Positions 23,849 through 34,771 of a stretch of 64,000 bases of DNA are shown here, piece after piece. Under the pieces are notes generated by a model. That model was not told where the DNA came from. It did not search any database and saw only the letters and a list, made by a program, of their open reading frames with translations. A program made the position numbers and the translations under genes. Numbering within the stretch: position 1 is the first letter of the stretch; every line of letters begins with the position of its first letter. Origin of the DNA: CAYSYM01 sp964435115 (lineage in GTDB: Bacteria; Chloroflexota; UBA6077; CF-72). The DNA is taken from the NCBI GenBank assembly GCA_964435115.1, contig CAYSYM010000006.1, forward strand, positions 45,184 through 109,183, written 5' to 3'.

Positions 23849-25282
23849 TCAGACGCCGGCGATCTGGCGGCCCTGCTGGAGGATCTTCTGGACGCGCTCG
23901 GGGCTGGTGGTCTCGGTGTAGATGCGCAGCAGTGGCTCCGTGCCGGAGAAGCGGATGAGCAGCCAGCTCCCATCCGCGGCGTAGAACTTGTAGCCGTCCT
24001 TCGTGCCGATCCTGGTGACCACAGCGCCGTCCAGCGCGCCGGGGTTCGCGTGCGTCACGCGGTCGTGAATGGTGGCGCGCTGGTCAGCGGGGAAGGCGAT
24101 GTCCACCCGGCTGTAGGACCAGTCGCCGAGGCGGTCCTTCAGGTAGCGCAGCGCGCCGCTCATGGGCTGGCCGAGGCTGACCATGAGGTCCAGCAGGTAG
24201 AGCCCGGCCACGATGGCGTCGCGCTCCGGCAGGTGGCCCCGGAAGCCGAAGCCGCCACTCTCCTCGCCGCCCAGGAGCGCGTTCTCGGCCACCATCGTGT
24301 TGGCGATGTACTTGAACCCGACGGCGGTCTCGATCATCTTCTCGCCCAGCCGCTGCATGTAGGCGTCGGCCATGCTCGTCATTGTGACCGAGCGGACCGC
24401 CGGGCCCCGCAGGCCGCGCTGCTCGGTGAGGTAGAGGGTGAGCAGCCCGAAGACCTGGTGCTGGTTGACGAAGGTGCCGTCCTCCGCCACAGCGCCGATG
24501 CGATCCGCGTCGCCGTCAGTCGCCAGGCCGGCGTCGGCGTGCTCTTCTGGCACGACGCGGCTCAGCGCGTCGATGTGCGGCCGGATCGGCTCAGGCGCGA
24601 TGCCGGGGAAGGAGGGATTGACCTCGGCACGGATCTCGGTGACTCGGGTGGTCCCGCCGGACAGGAGGCGCTTGAAGTAGCCGATACCGGTCCCGTACAT
24701 GGCGTCGGCCACGACCGTGACGCCCGCCCGGCGCAGCTTGTCAAGGTCGACGAGGTGGGCGACGTGGGCTTCGTAGGCGGGGGTCGCGTTGAACTCCTCC
24801 ACCAGTCCGCGCGATTGCGCCTCGGCGAACGGGAGCCGCTGCACCGCCCCGACGCCGCCCGCGGCCTCCAGGCGCTCGATGTTCACCTCGATCGCCGCGA
24901 CTACTTCGGGCGAGGCAGACGCGCCCACGTCCGATTTCACCTTGAAGCCGTTGTACGCGGCCGGGTTGTGGCTGGAGGTGATGATGATTGCCCCCCCGGC
25001 CTTCCGGTCGATCACCGAGTAGGAGATGACGGGCGTCGGCTGGAAGCGATTGGACAGGAGCGCGCGCACGCCGTTGGCGGCGAGCACCTCGACCACCGCG
25101 CGCGCGAAGCGGTCCGAAGCGTAGCGGGTGTCGTAGCCGACGACGATGCCGCGCTCGGCCGCGCCGGTCGCCTTGAAGTGCTCCGCCGTTGCCTGCGTGG
25201 CGAGGCGGACGTTGTCGAAGGTGTAGTCCTCGGCAATCAGAGCCCGCCAGCCGTCCGTCCCGAACTTGATGGTCCTAGGCAT
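23849..25282 (-). CDS. Phosphoglucomutase/phosphomannomutase (alpha-D-phosphohexomutase)
   Basis: The 477-residue protein has the four-domain layout of the family. The phosphoserine loop is TSSHNP with Ser104; the metal loop is TDGDADRIG; the sugar loop is GEESGGFGF; and the phosphate loop is RFSGTEPLLRIYTE near the end. It interconverts hexose 6- and 1-phosphates. Its position directly after gmd (12 bp) suggests a phosphomannomutase role feeding GDP-mannose synthesis, but dual glucose/mannose use is common and cannot be excluded. Confidence 0.92.
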   Translation of the reverse strand: MPRTIKFGTDGWRALIAEDYTFDNVRLATQATAEHFKATGAAERGIVVGYDTRYASDRFARAVVEVLAANGVRALLSNRFQPTPVISYSVIDRKAGGAIIITSSHNPAAYNGFKVKSDVGASASPEVVAAIEVNIERLEAAGGVGAVQRLPFAEAQSRGLVEEFNATPAYEAHVAHLVDLDKLRRAGVTVVADAMYGTGIGYFKRLLSGGTTRVTEIRAEVNPSFPGIAPEPIRPHIDALSRVVPEEHADAGLATDGDADRIGAVAEDGTFVNQHQVFGLLTLYLTEQRGLRGPAVRSVTMTSMADAYMQRLGEKMIETAVGFKYIANTMVAENALLGGEESGGFGFRGHLPERDAIVAGLYLLDLMVSLGQPMSGALRYLKDRLGDWSYSRVDIAFPADQRATIHDRVTHANPGALDGAVVTRIGTKDGYKFYAADGSWLLIRFSGTEPLLRIYTETTSPERVQKILQQGRQIAGV

Positions 25283-25294
25283 GCCCTCAGGCTA

Positions 25295-26380
25295 TCATCG
25301 GGCCGGCCCCGCCAGGCCGGTGCGCGCGGGCGCAGGCGCAGGCTGGCGCACCCGCTCGCGCCAGTACTCCAGCAGGTCCTCCATGGTCTGCGCGAACGGG
25401 ATCGTCGGCTCCCAGCCGGTGGCGGCCTGGAACTTCGTCACATCGGCCCACAGCAGCCGGACGTCGCTCGGGCGCAGCCGGGCCGGGTCCTGCTCGACCC
25501 GGATCGTGGCCCGCGCGTGGGAGAGCAGGATCTCCAGCATGTCGCCCACGCGCATGCAGGTGCCGCGCCCGACGTTGTACACCTCGCCCGGCTCCCCGCG
25601 CTCAGCGGCGAGCCAGTAGGCGCGCACCATATCCCGTGTGTCGGTCCAGTCGCGCTTCGAGTCCAGGTCGCCCGCGTAGAGGACGGGCTCCTGGAGGCCG
25701 GCCTCGATCTGGGCGATCTGCCTGGCGAAGGAGCTGGTCACGAACACCTGGCCGCGGCGCGGACCCGTGTGGTTGAAGCCGCGGGTAACGACGGTCTTCA
25801 GGCCGTAGCTGCGGAAGTACTGGACGGCCAGCGTCTCCTGCGTGACTTTGCTCACCGCGTAGGGGCTGAGCGGACGGAGCGGGTTGGTCTCCTTGATGGG
25901 CGCCTCGTCCGGGTAGACGAGGCCGTACTCCTCGCTCGAGCCCGCCACGTGGATCACCGGGTCCAGCTTCGCCTCACGGACGGCCTCAAACAGGTTGACC
26001 TGGCTGATCGTGTTGTTCTGGAGCGTGGCTGCCGGGGCAGTCCAGCTCGTGGGCACGAAGCTCTGGGCCGCCAGGTGGAAGATGCGATCTGGCCGGACGG
26101 CACGGATGACGTGTCGGACCGCGCTGGCGTCCTGCAGCTCGCAGTCGACCACCGTCACCGCGCCCGGCCTGACGTAGCGCTGGAGGATCGAGTCATCGGT
26201 GACGCGCTGTCCCTCGTCGAGGACGTTCAGCTTGCCGTGGCGGCGAAGGTCCTGGAGGTTGTCGAGCTTGCTTCGCCAGCGGAACGTACCGAACACCTCC
26301 AGGTCCGGGTGGTGGTGGGCCAGGTACTCAGCCAGGAAGCTTCCGGCCATACCGGTGATGCCGGTGATCAGAACACGCAC
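25295..26380 (-). CDS. gmd: GDP-mannose 4,6-dehydratase
   Basis: The 361-residue extended SDR enzyme converts GDP-mannose to GDP-4-keto-6-deoxymannose. The nucleotide-binding motif is TGITGMAGSFLAEYL (6-20), where classical Gmd has GITGQDGSYL. GSSEEYG (147-153) supplies the catalytic Ser/Glu, and Tyr174-Lys178 lie in SPYAVSKVT. GFNHTGPRRGQVFVTSSFARQ follows the family pattern. It sits between rmd (49 bp upstream) and the phosphomannomutase gene (12 bp downstream), forming a GDP-deoxyhexose cassette. Its paralogue rmd is similar along the whole length. Confidence 0.88.
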   Translation of the reverse strand: MRVLITGITGMAGSFLAEYLAHHHPDLEVFGTFRWRSKLDNLQDLRRHGKLNVLDEGQRVTDDSILQRYVRPGAVTVVDCELQDASAVRHVIRAVRPDRIFHLAAQSFVPTSWTAPAATLQNNTISQVNLFEAVREAKLDPVIHVAGSSEEYGLVYPDEAPIKETNPLRPLSPYAVSKVTQETLAVQYFRSYGLKTVVTRGFNHTGPRRGQVFVTSSFARQIAQIEAGLQEPVLYAGDLDSKRDWTDTRDMVRAYWLAAERGEPGEVYNVGRGTCMRVGDMLEILLSHARATIRVEQDPARLRPSDVRLLWADVTKFQAATGWEPTIPFAQTMEDLLEYWRERVRQPAPAPARTGLAGPAR

Positions 26381-26429
26381 GGCTCCTCCAGGAACGGTGG
26401 TCGCGGTCTCAGGCCGCCAGTGGCTCGGC

Positions 26430-27401
26430 TCACGGCGCCACCCGGGTTGCCGCAGCCGATTCTGCCACGCGGGCTCGCCAGTGCTCCAACGTGTCGCTCA
26501 GCGTCGTCTGCCAGGGAATCTCGGGCCGCCAGCTCGTGAGAGTGCGGAACTTCGTCACGTCGGCGACCTGCCGGGGGACGTCCGCAGGGCGGAACCGAGC
26601 CGGGTCGGCTGCCACCCGCACCGGGACGCGGCACAGGCGAACCAGGTCGTCGAGCACGTCGCCGATCCGAACGGCTTCGCCCCTGCCCAGGTTGTACACC
26701 TCGCCGGGCACGCCCATGCTGATAGCGAGCCGGTAGGCCCGCACTACGTCGCGCGCGTCGGTGAAGTCGCGGAACACCTCCAGGTTGCCCACGCGCAGGA
26801 CCGGCTCGCGCAGCCCGAGCTCGATCTCGGCGAGCTGCTTGGCGAAGCTGGGGATGACGAAGCGGTCGTCGTGGCCGGGGCCGGTGTGGTTGAACGGCCG
26901 CACGCGGATGACGGGCAGGCCGTGCTGGGCGAAGTACTGGTAGCCCATCACGTCCTGGCCGACCTTGCTGACACCGTAGGGGGTGGTGGGCCTGAGCGGC
27001 ACGTCCTCGCTGGTCGGGACCTCATCCGGCCGGACACGGCCGTACTCGTCTCCGGAGCCGACGACCAGCACGCGCGGGTGCAGCCCGGCGGCGAGCAGCG
27101 CCTCCAGCAGGTTCATCTGCGCCTGGAGGTTGTTGCTCAGTGTGGGCCACGGGTCGGCCAGGCTCTCGCCGGCCGACGACTGGGCCGCCAGGTGGTAGAC
27201 GGCGTCAGGCTGCGCCGCGCGCACCACCTCCTGCACCGCGGCCCGATCGCGCAGGTCGACCCCGAACAGGCGCGCCTCCTCGCCCAGCCTCGGGCAGTCG
27301 TCCGGGTGGCCGATCCCGTCCACGGTGTCGCCCTGCTGGCGCAGCGAATGGAGCAGGTGGCGACCGACGAACCCGCCGATGCCGGTGACCAGCGCACGCA
27401 T
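26430..27401 (-). CDS. rmd: GDP-4-keto-6-deoxymannose reductase-like SDR (GDP-rhamnose synthesis)
   Basis: The 323-residue extended SDR resembles gmd next to it. Motifs are TGIGGFVGRHLLHSL (6-20), GSGDEYG (115-121) and Tyr142-Lys146 in TPYGVSKVGQ. FNHTGPGHDDRFVIPSFAKQ parallels the Gmd sequence, as in RMD, which reduces GDP-4-keto-6-deoxymannose to GDP-D-rhamnose. The alternative is a second Gmd-type dehydratase, because the two families are hard to separate by eye. It starts 9 bp after the metK stop, so it is probably on the metK transcript. Confidence 0.78.
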   Translation of the reverse strand: MRALVTGIGGFVGRHLLHSLRQQGDTVDGIGHPDDCPRLGEEARLFGVDLRDRAAVQEVVRAAQPDAVYHLAAQSSAGESLADPWPTLSNNLQAQMNLLEALLAAGLHPRVLVVGSGDEYGRVRPDEVPTSEDVPLRPTTPYGVSKVGQDVMGYQYFAQHGLPVIRVRPFNHTGPGHDDRFVIPSFAKQLAEIELGLREPVLRVGNLEVFRDFTDARDVVRAYRLAISMGVPGEVYNLGRGEAVRIGDVLDDLVRLCRVPVRVAADPARFRPADVPRQVADVTKFRTLTSWRPEIPWQTTLSDTLEHWRARVAESAAATRVAP

Positions 27402-27410
27402 GGGGGCCGC

Positions 27411-28646
<1,236 letters not shown>

Positions 28647-28729
28647 GGTGTTCTCCTTCCTGCAGGACTGGGGGCTGAGGGCTCAGAGACAGCGTCTTCA
28701 GTGCTCGTCGCCCAGCACTCAGCCCTCGT

Positions 28730-30022
28730 CTATGTGCCAGACTCCCAGCTCGCGAGGTAGCGCCGCTGCTCCTCGGTGAGCGTGTCGATGACGACGCCCA
28801 GGCTCTCCAGCTTCAAGCGGGCCACGGCCTGATCGATCTCTTCCGGCACCTGGTAGACGCCTGGCGTGAGCTGTGCGTGGTGCCGGGCGACCCATACGCA
28901 CGACTGCGCCTGGTTGGCAAAGCTCATGTCCATCACCGCGGCGGGGTGGCCCTCCGCGGCGGCCAGGTTCAGCAGCCGCCCCTCCGCCAGCAGGTAGACC
29001 CGGCGGCCGTCCTGGAGCTGGTACTCCTCCACGAAGGCGCGCGTGGGGCGGTGCGCGCGGCTGAGCCGCTCGAGCGCCGGGATGTTGATCTCGTCGTTGA
29101 AGTGGCCCGAGTTGGCCACGATGCAGCCGTCCTTCATGGCCGCGAAGTGCTGCTCGTCGACCACGTTCACGTCGCCGGTGACAGTGATGATCACGTCGGC
29201 GACCGAGGCGGCTTCGGTGAGCGGCATCACCCGGTAGCCGTCCATCAGCGCTTCGAGGGCTCGGATCGGATCGACCTCGGTGACGACGACGTGGGCGCCC
29301 AGGCCGTGGGCGCGCGAGGCGAGACCGCGACCGCACCAGCCGTAACCGGCGATCACGATGGTGCGGCCGGCCAGGAGCAGGTTCGTGGCGCGGATCAGCC
29401 CGTCCAGCGTGCTCTGGCCCGTCCCGTAGCGGTTGTCGAACAGGTGCTTGGTCATCGCCTCGTTCACGGCGACCACCGGGAACTTCAACGCCCCGGCCCG
29501 GGCCATGGCGCGCAGGCGCACGACGCCGGTGGTCGTCTCCTCCGTGCCGCCGAGGACCTCGGCGAGCTGGTCTGGGTGGCGGGTATGGAGCACGTTCACC
29601 AGGTCGCAGCCGTCGTCCATGGTCAGGTTCGGGCGGCTGGCGAGCACCGCTTCGATGTGCTCGTAGTAGGTCTGCTGGTCCTCGCCCTTGATGGCGAAGG
29701 TGGGAATGCCGTACTCGCCCGCGAGCGCCGCCGCCACGTCGTCCTGCGTGGAGAGCGGGTTGGAGGCGCACAGGGCGATCGACGCGCCGGCCGCCTGCAG
29801 CGTCAGCACCAGGTTGGCGGTCTCCGTGGTTACGTGGAGACAGGCGCCCACACGGAGCCCTGCCAGCGGCTTCTCGCGTGCGTAGCGCTCGCGGATCGTC
29901 CGCAGGACCGGCATCTGGGTGCCTGCCCAGCGTATGCGGGCGAGCCCCTGCTCGACCAGGGAGAGGTCCTTGACGTCGTACGCGCCGGTCGTCTGGCTCC
30001 CGGACGCCGCAGTGGCTGCCAT
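28730..30022 (-). CDS. ahcY: S-adenosyl-L-homocysteine hydrolase
   Basis: The 430-residue NAD-dependent enzyme splits SAH into adenosine and homocysteine, keeping methyltransferases free of product inhibition. Visible blocks are VTTETANLVLTLQAAGA, SNPLSTQDDVAAAL, the VNEAMTKHLFDNRYGTGQS segment, the NAD fold VIAGYGWCGRGLASRA and the C-terminal FANQAQSCVW. I start at the ATG at 30022: the upstream in-frame GTG at 30034 overlaps its own Shine-Dalgarno (AAGGAG at 30034-30039), whereas the ATG has an 11-nt spacing. It is flanked by a PfkB kinase gene and metK. Confidence 0.97.
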   Translation of the reverse strand: MAATAASGSQTTGAYDVKDLSLVEQGLARIRWAGTQMPVLRTIRERYAREKPLAGLRVGACLHVTTETANLVLTLQAAGASIALCASNPLSTQDDVAAALAGEYGIPTFAIKGEDQQTYYEHIEAVLASRPNLTMDDGCDLVNVLHTRHPDQLAEVLGGTEETTTGVVRLRAMARAGALKFPVVAVNEAMTKHLFDNRYGTGQSTLDGLIRATNLLLAGRTIVIAGYGWCGRGLASRAHGLGAHVVVTEVDPIRALEALMDGYRVMPLTEAASVADVIITVTGDVNVVDEQHFAAMKDGCIVANSGHFNDEINIPALERLSRAHRPTRAFVEEYQLQDGRRVYLLAEGRLLNLAAAEGHPAAVMDMSFANQAQSCVWVARHHAQLTPGVYQVPEEIDQAVARLKLESLGVVIDTLTEEQRRYLASWESGT

Positions 30023-30054
30023 GGTGCTGGTCACTCCTTAGCGACGAGTGGTGT

Positions 30055-30073
30055 GGCGCGCGGGAAGCGCGCC
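30055..30073 (-). other. Hairpin in the ahcY 5' region
   Basis: GGCGCGC and its exact reverse complement form a 7-bp GC-only stem with a 5-nt loop in the 125-bp spacer between the PfkB kinase gene and ahcY, ending 16 nt before the ahcY Shine-Dalgarno. It has no U-tract. I compared the spacer with the SAH riboswitch by eye and found no match. Confidence 0.35.
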
Positions 30074-30147
30074 GGGCTCGGCCCGCACCGCCAGCGGGTC
30101 GACGTGGCGGACGGACCTACCTCAGTGCCGCTCATACGCTCGGCCCG

Positions 30148-31089
30148 TCACACCGGAGCGTGCGAGGCGCTCAGGAGCGACTCGAACGTCGTGCACTGTC
30201 GAAGGAGCTCGTACCGCTGGTGGATCTCCTCCTGGCGCAAGTCCAGGAGGCGGCTGACGCTGAAGTCCTCCACGGCGAAGCTGGCGATCACGCTGCCGAA
30301 GATCGCGGCTCGCTTGATCCCCGCCCAGCTCGTGTCGCCCGTCTGGGCGAGTGAGCCCATGAAGCCGCCCGCGAAGGAGTCTCCTGCTCCGGTCGGGTCC
30401 TTGACGGTCTCCAGCGGGTAGGCGGCGGCGACGAAGATGCCCTCGTCCGAGACAGCTACGGCGCCGTGCTCGCCCTTCTTGATGAGGACTGCCCGGGGGC
30501 CTTCCGCGAGGACCTGGCGGGCGGCCTCGAACAGGTTGTACCGGCCCGTGTACTGGCGAATCTCGGCGTCGTTCATGAAGACGGCGTCGACGCGCTCGAT
30601 GACCTGCGCGAGCTGGCGGCGCGTGTCCGGGTTGCCGATCCAGTAGTTCATGGAGTCCAAGCCCACGAAGCGCGGGCGGCGGACTTGCTCGAGGACGGCG
30701 AGCTGGAGGCGCGGCTGGATGTTGGCCAGGTAGACGTACTCTGACTCGCGGTAGTCCCCCGGCAGATGCGGGACGAAGTCCGCGAACACGTTGAGCTGTG
30801 TATCGAGCGTGTGGGCGACGTTGAGGTCATACTCGTACCTGCCCGCCCAGCGGAACGTCTTCGCGTCTGGCACGCACTGGAGGCCGGCCAGGTCGACGCG
30901 CCGCCGCCCGAGTAGCTCCACGTACCGCTGAGGGAAATCGGCGCCCACCACGCCGACGAGACGCACCGGCGCCAGGGCGCTGGCGGCCAGCGCGAAGTAC
31001 GAGCCGGCGCCGCCGAGCACCTCCTCGGCGAGGCCGAACGGCGTCGCCACGGTGTCGATGGCGACGGAGCCAACCACGAGCACGCTCAA
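30148..31089 (-). CDS. PfkB-family carbohydrate/nucleoside kinase (possible adenosine kinase)
   Basis: The 313-residue protein has the PfkB fold. GGAGSYFALAASAL is the substrate-side Gly motif, and the C-terminal signature DPTGAGDSFAGGFMGSL holds the catalytic Asp and anion hole. The mid-region has MNDAEIRQYTG, the usual N-x-x-E-like motif. The TTG at 31089 is the best start (a G-rich sequence lies upstream); the frame is open to 31161. Lying between the methylthioadenosine phosphorylase and ahcY, it may phosphorylate the adenosine released by AhcY. A sugar-kinase role cannot be excluded from sequence alone. Confidence 0.82.
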   Translation of the reverse strand: MSVLVVGSVAIDTVATPFGLAEEVLGGAGSYFALAASALAPVRLVGVVGADFPQRYVELLGRRRVDLAGLQCVPDAKTFRWAGRYEYDLNVAHTLDTQLNVFADFVPHLPGDYRESEYVYLANIQPRLQLAVLEQVRRPRFVGLDSMNYWIGNPDTRRQLAQVIERVDAVFMNDAEIRQYTGRYNLFEAARQVLAEGPRAVLIKKGEHGAVAVSDEGIFVAAAYPLETVKDPTGAGDSFAGGFMGSLAQTGDTSWAGIKRAAIFGSVIASFAVEDFSVSRLLDLRQEEIHQRYELLRQCTTFESLLSASHAPV

Positions 31090-31204
31090 CGGCGTCCCGC
31101 CCCCCTGCGCGCTATGCGCCTTCCCTCGAGCGGGCTCAGCGCATGGGCCACAGTGTGGCACAGATCGGCGCCGACGTGGTCCACCTGCCGAGCGACGTGC
31201 GCCA

Positions 31205-32035
31205 TCAGCTCACCACGGCGTACGTGAGGGCGGTCGCGCAGGGGCAGGCACGCTCGCGGCCCACGCGTGGGACCAGGCGCTGGATGAGCCCGCGGACGCG
31301 CTCATTGTTCGCGTTCATGACGCGAATGACCTCGTCGACCGTGACCGGCGCGACGCCGGCCTGGCCTTCGAGGCCGGCGTCGTAGTCGGTGACGAGCGAG
31401 AGGTTGACGTAACACAGCTCCAGCTCGCGGGCCAGGACGACCTCCGGGAACTGGGTCATGTTGATCACCTCCCAGCCCTGGCTGGAGAACCAGCGGCTCT
31501 CGGCGCGCGTGGAGAAGCGCGGCCCCTGGACGACGACCACGGTGCCGCGCTCGTGGGTGGGGATCCCCAGCTCCTGGCCGACCTCGATCACCTGCGCCCG
31601 CAGCTCGGGGCAGTACGGCTCGGCCGCCGAGACGTGGACGACGTGCGGGCCGTCGTAGAACGTTTGGGCCCGGCCGGAGGTGCGGTCGACGAACTGGTCG
31701 CAGGCCACGAAGTCGCCGGGCTTGACGTGGGGCTGGAGGCTGCCGGCTGCACTGGGCGCGATGACCCGCCGCACGCCGAGCTGGGCCATGGCCCAGAGGT
31801 TCGCCCGGTAGTTGATCTGGTGCGGCGGGATCCTGTGGTGCGGCCCGTGGCGGGGGAGGAACGCCACGCGTGCCTCGCCGATGCGGCCGACGGCGAGCGT
31901 AGCGCTAGGCGGCCCGTAGGGTGTCTGAACCGAGAGGTGCTCGACGGCGCTCTCGAAGAGAGTGTAGAAGCCGGAGCCGCCGAAGACGCCGATCTGGGCG
32001 ACGTCCTGCGGCTGCAGCATTGAAGGGAGCGCCAC
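31205..32035 (-). CDS. mtnP: S-methyl-5'-thioadenosine phosphorylase
   Basis: The 276-residue nucleoside phosphorylase cleaves methylthioadenosine into adenine and methylthioribose-1-phosphate. Family features are IGVFGGSGFYTL, phosphate-site RHGPHHRIPPHQINYRANLWA, SAAGSLQPHVKPGDFV, and NMTQFPEVVLARELELCYVNLSLVTDYDAG, where the Met and the Asp pair select the nucleoside. The GTG at 32035 has AGGAG 8 nt upstream. It sits 12 bp downstream of mtnA, which isomerises its product. Methylthioinosine or guanosine phosphorylase specificity is a lesser possibility. Confidence 0.92.
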   Translation of the reverse strand: MALPSMLQPQDVAQIGVFGGSGFYTLFESAVEHLSVQTPYGPPSATLAVGRIGEARVAFLPRHGPHHRIPPHQINYRANLWAMAQLGVRRVIAPSAAGSLQPHVKPGDFVACDQFVDRTSGRAQTFYDGPHVVHVSAAEPYCPELRAQVIEVGQELGIPTHERGTVVVVQGPRFSTRAESRWFSSQGWEVINMTQFPEVVLARELELCYVNLSLVTDYDAGLEGQAGVAPVTVDEVIRVMNANNERVRGLIQRLVPRVGRERACPCATALTYAVVS

Positions 32036-32047
32036 CAGTCCTGCTCC

Positions 32048-33178
<1,131 letters not shown>

Positions 33179-33184
33179 TGAGAA

Positions 33185-33363
33185 GGGCCCCTCCGCCACG
33201 CACAGAGAAGCCCCGTCCATTCACGACGGCTCCTCTCATCTTCCCTCAGCTCCGAGGTCGGACTTGGCACCCACACGTCCTGCGCTGGTCGGGCTCGCGC
33301 TCCGTGGCTGGACGGGGTTGCCGGGCTTCGTAGGGCCGGTCCCTCTGCCTCTCCTGATAAGAG
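33185..33363 (-). ncRNA. SAM-I (S-box) riboswitch with translational expression platform
   Basis: On the minus strand the RNA from 33363 to 33233 matches the S-box aptamer. P1 pairs CUCUUAUC (33363-33356) with GAUGAGAG (33240-33233). Between them are AGAGGCAGAGGGACCGGCCC, the ACGAAGCCCGGCAACC core, and GGUGCCAAGUCC (33272-33260). Downstream, GGGCUUCUC (33213-33205) can pair with GAGGGGCCC (33193-33185), which contains the mtnA Shine-Dalgarno. The P1 3' strand AGAGGAGCC (33236-33228) can instead pair with GGCUUCUCU (33212-33204). This predicts that bound SAM keeps P1 closed, frees the middle strand and hides the ribosome site. The aptamer call is firm; the switch mechanism is my inference. Confidence 0.95.
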
Positions 33364-33418
33364 TGCCCGCTATGCAGTTCGCAAGGCGCGCGGCGCCACG
33401 CGCCGGCGCTGCCGAGGG

Positions 33419-33449
33419 AGTATAGACGCCCCGCCCCAGCCGTGCACAA
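33419..33449 (-). promoter_or_regulatory. Candidate promoter for the SAM-I riboswitch / mtnA operon
   Basis: On the minus strand TATACT (33424-33419) is a near-consensus -10 box. A weak -35, TTGTGC (33449-33444), lies 19 bp upstream. Transcription would start near 33412, about 50 nt before the aptamer, and the leader to mtnA would be about 235 nt. The rest of the 33179-33512 gap holds only the riboswitch and GC-rich sequence. Confidence 0.55.
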
Positions 33450-33512
33450 CCGGCCCGCCTGGAGAGACGGGCTCGCGCTTGGGGCGCGTGCCGACGGAGT
33501 GAGGAGCGCCGA

Positions 33513-34586
33513 TTAAGCCGCGGTGGCGGCCCGCCGGGCCGGTGCGCCTGGCGCGGGCTCCAGCCAGAAGGCGTTCAGGTAGGCCGACATCCACCAGCGC
33601 AGGAACGGGGGCCAGCCTGCCAGCCCCAGGGCTGCCTGCACCAGAGGCAGCGGCAGCCGCGGCAGCAGGCGCTGGGCCAGGCAGAGCAAGGCGTAGCGCG
33701 CCTTGCGAGCCGTGACCAGCGCGCGATACGCGCTGCGCGCCTGATCCAGGCTCGTCTCCCCGTCCAGCACCAGGCGTAGCAGCCCACCGAGGCGGGTCCC
33801 GAAGAACAGCGCCGGGCGGATCCCTTCCGCGGACACTCCCGGGCACTGCCCGCCGGCATCCCCCACCATGAAGAGGTGGCCGACGACTGGCTCCCGCAGT
33901 CCGTGGGGAATGAACCCCCCATGGACCGCGCCCCGCTCAAGGCCGAGCTCGCCCAGGAAGCTATCCAGGCTCTCCGCCAGGTGGCTCTCGCCCTGGTAGC
34001 TGGCGATCCCGACCCGCGTTGCCCCTCCGGCCGGGAATGCCCAGGTGACTCCCCATGGCCCAAAGCGCTTTGGGTCGTACCAGAAGTGCAGGCCGTTTGC
34101 GCGATACGGCGCGGCCGTCTCGAGGCCGAAGGTCAGTCGATGCGGGCGTAGCAGGCCTGGCGCGACCTGGCGGCCGAGCGCGGCCCGCCACCCCGAGGCG
34201 TCGACGACCAGGTTGGCCGAAAAGGCGCCCCGCGACGTGCGCACCTGGTTGCCCCCGATCCCCAGCGCTGCTGCCTGGACGAACGTCGCGTCGCCCTGCG
34301 CCTGCAATCGGCGGCAGAGGACGGCGTAGTCAAAGGTGCAGTAGGGCTCGGCCAGAGGGTAGACGAACGTTCGACCTGGCGTGTGGACGACGATCTCGTG
34401 GTGGACCTGCAGGATCGCGTCCTCTAGGCCCAGGGCCTCGAGCGCCCTGACGACCGTTCCGCAGGCCGAGGTCTGTCCAGTGCCGATGGGCTTCCGGTCT
34501 ACGAGGAGCACCCGCTTGCCTCGTAGCTGGGCTGCCACGGCGAGCCCAGCGAAACTGGCGCCAACGACGATCACCTCGTAGTCCAC
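33513..34586 (-). CDS. Geranylgeranyl-reductase-like FAD-dependent oxidoreductase
   Basis: The 357-residue flavoprotein has an N-terminal FAD-binding GxGxxG-type motif (VVGASFAGLAVAAQLRGK, residues 7-24), an acidic residue ending the second strand (LLVDRK) and the late GD motif VGDAGGQCPGVSAEGIRPALFFG that closes the FAD site. This order and the short length match the geranylgeranyl-reductase family, which reduces isoprenoid chains of lipids, quinones or chlorophyll precursors. A hydrophobic stretch near the end (about 295-335) may touch the membrane. It stands alone upstream of the riboswitch region. The substrate is unknown. Confidence 0.8.
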   Translation of the reverse strand: MDYEVIVVGASFAGLAVAAQLRGKRVLLVDRKPIGTGQTSACGTVVRALEALGLEDAILQVHHEIVVHTPGRTFVYPLAEPYCTFDYAVLCRRLQAQGDATFVQAAALGIGGNQVRTSRGAFSANLVVDASGWRAALGRQVAPGLLRPHRLTFGLETAAPYRANGLHFWYDPKRFGPWGVTWAFPAGGATRVGIASYQGESHLAESLDSFLGELGLERGAVHGGFIPHGLREPVVGHLFMVGDAGGQCPGVSAEGIRPALFFGTRLGGLLRLVLDGETSLDQARSAYRALVTARKARYALLCLAQRLLPRLPLPLVQAALGLAGWPPFLRWWMSAYLNAFWLEPAPGAPARRAATAA

Positions 34587-34771
34587 TTCAGCCCTCCACG
34601 CGTTTGCGCTCGATGGGCAGAGCTTGCCGCCGCAACCTGTGGTGGGACTGAAGCGCGGCTGGGGGTTGGCTGAGGAACGGCCGGGTGCCCGCGGCGAGAG
34701 CGCGGGCGCAGCACGCTGGGTGCTTCCCGCTCAGGACTGCGGCCTGCCAGCTGCCATCCTCAACGCCTGCC

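Noticed and set aside
25260..25300. Leaderless -10 box (TAGCCT) before the phosphohexomutase
   Set aside because: It overlaps the end of gmd in a run of closely spaced genes, so it is more likely coding sequence than a promoter.
30023..30147. SAH riboswitch upstream of ahcY
   Set aside because: The gap has one 7-bp hairpin, but the conserved SAH-aptamer core sequence is missing on the minus strand.
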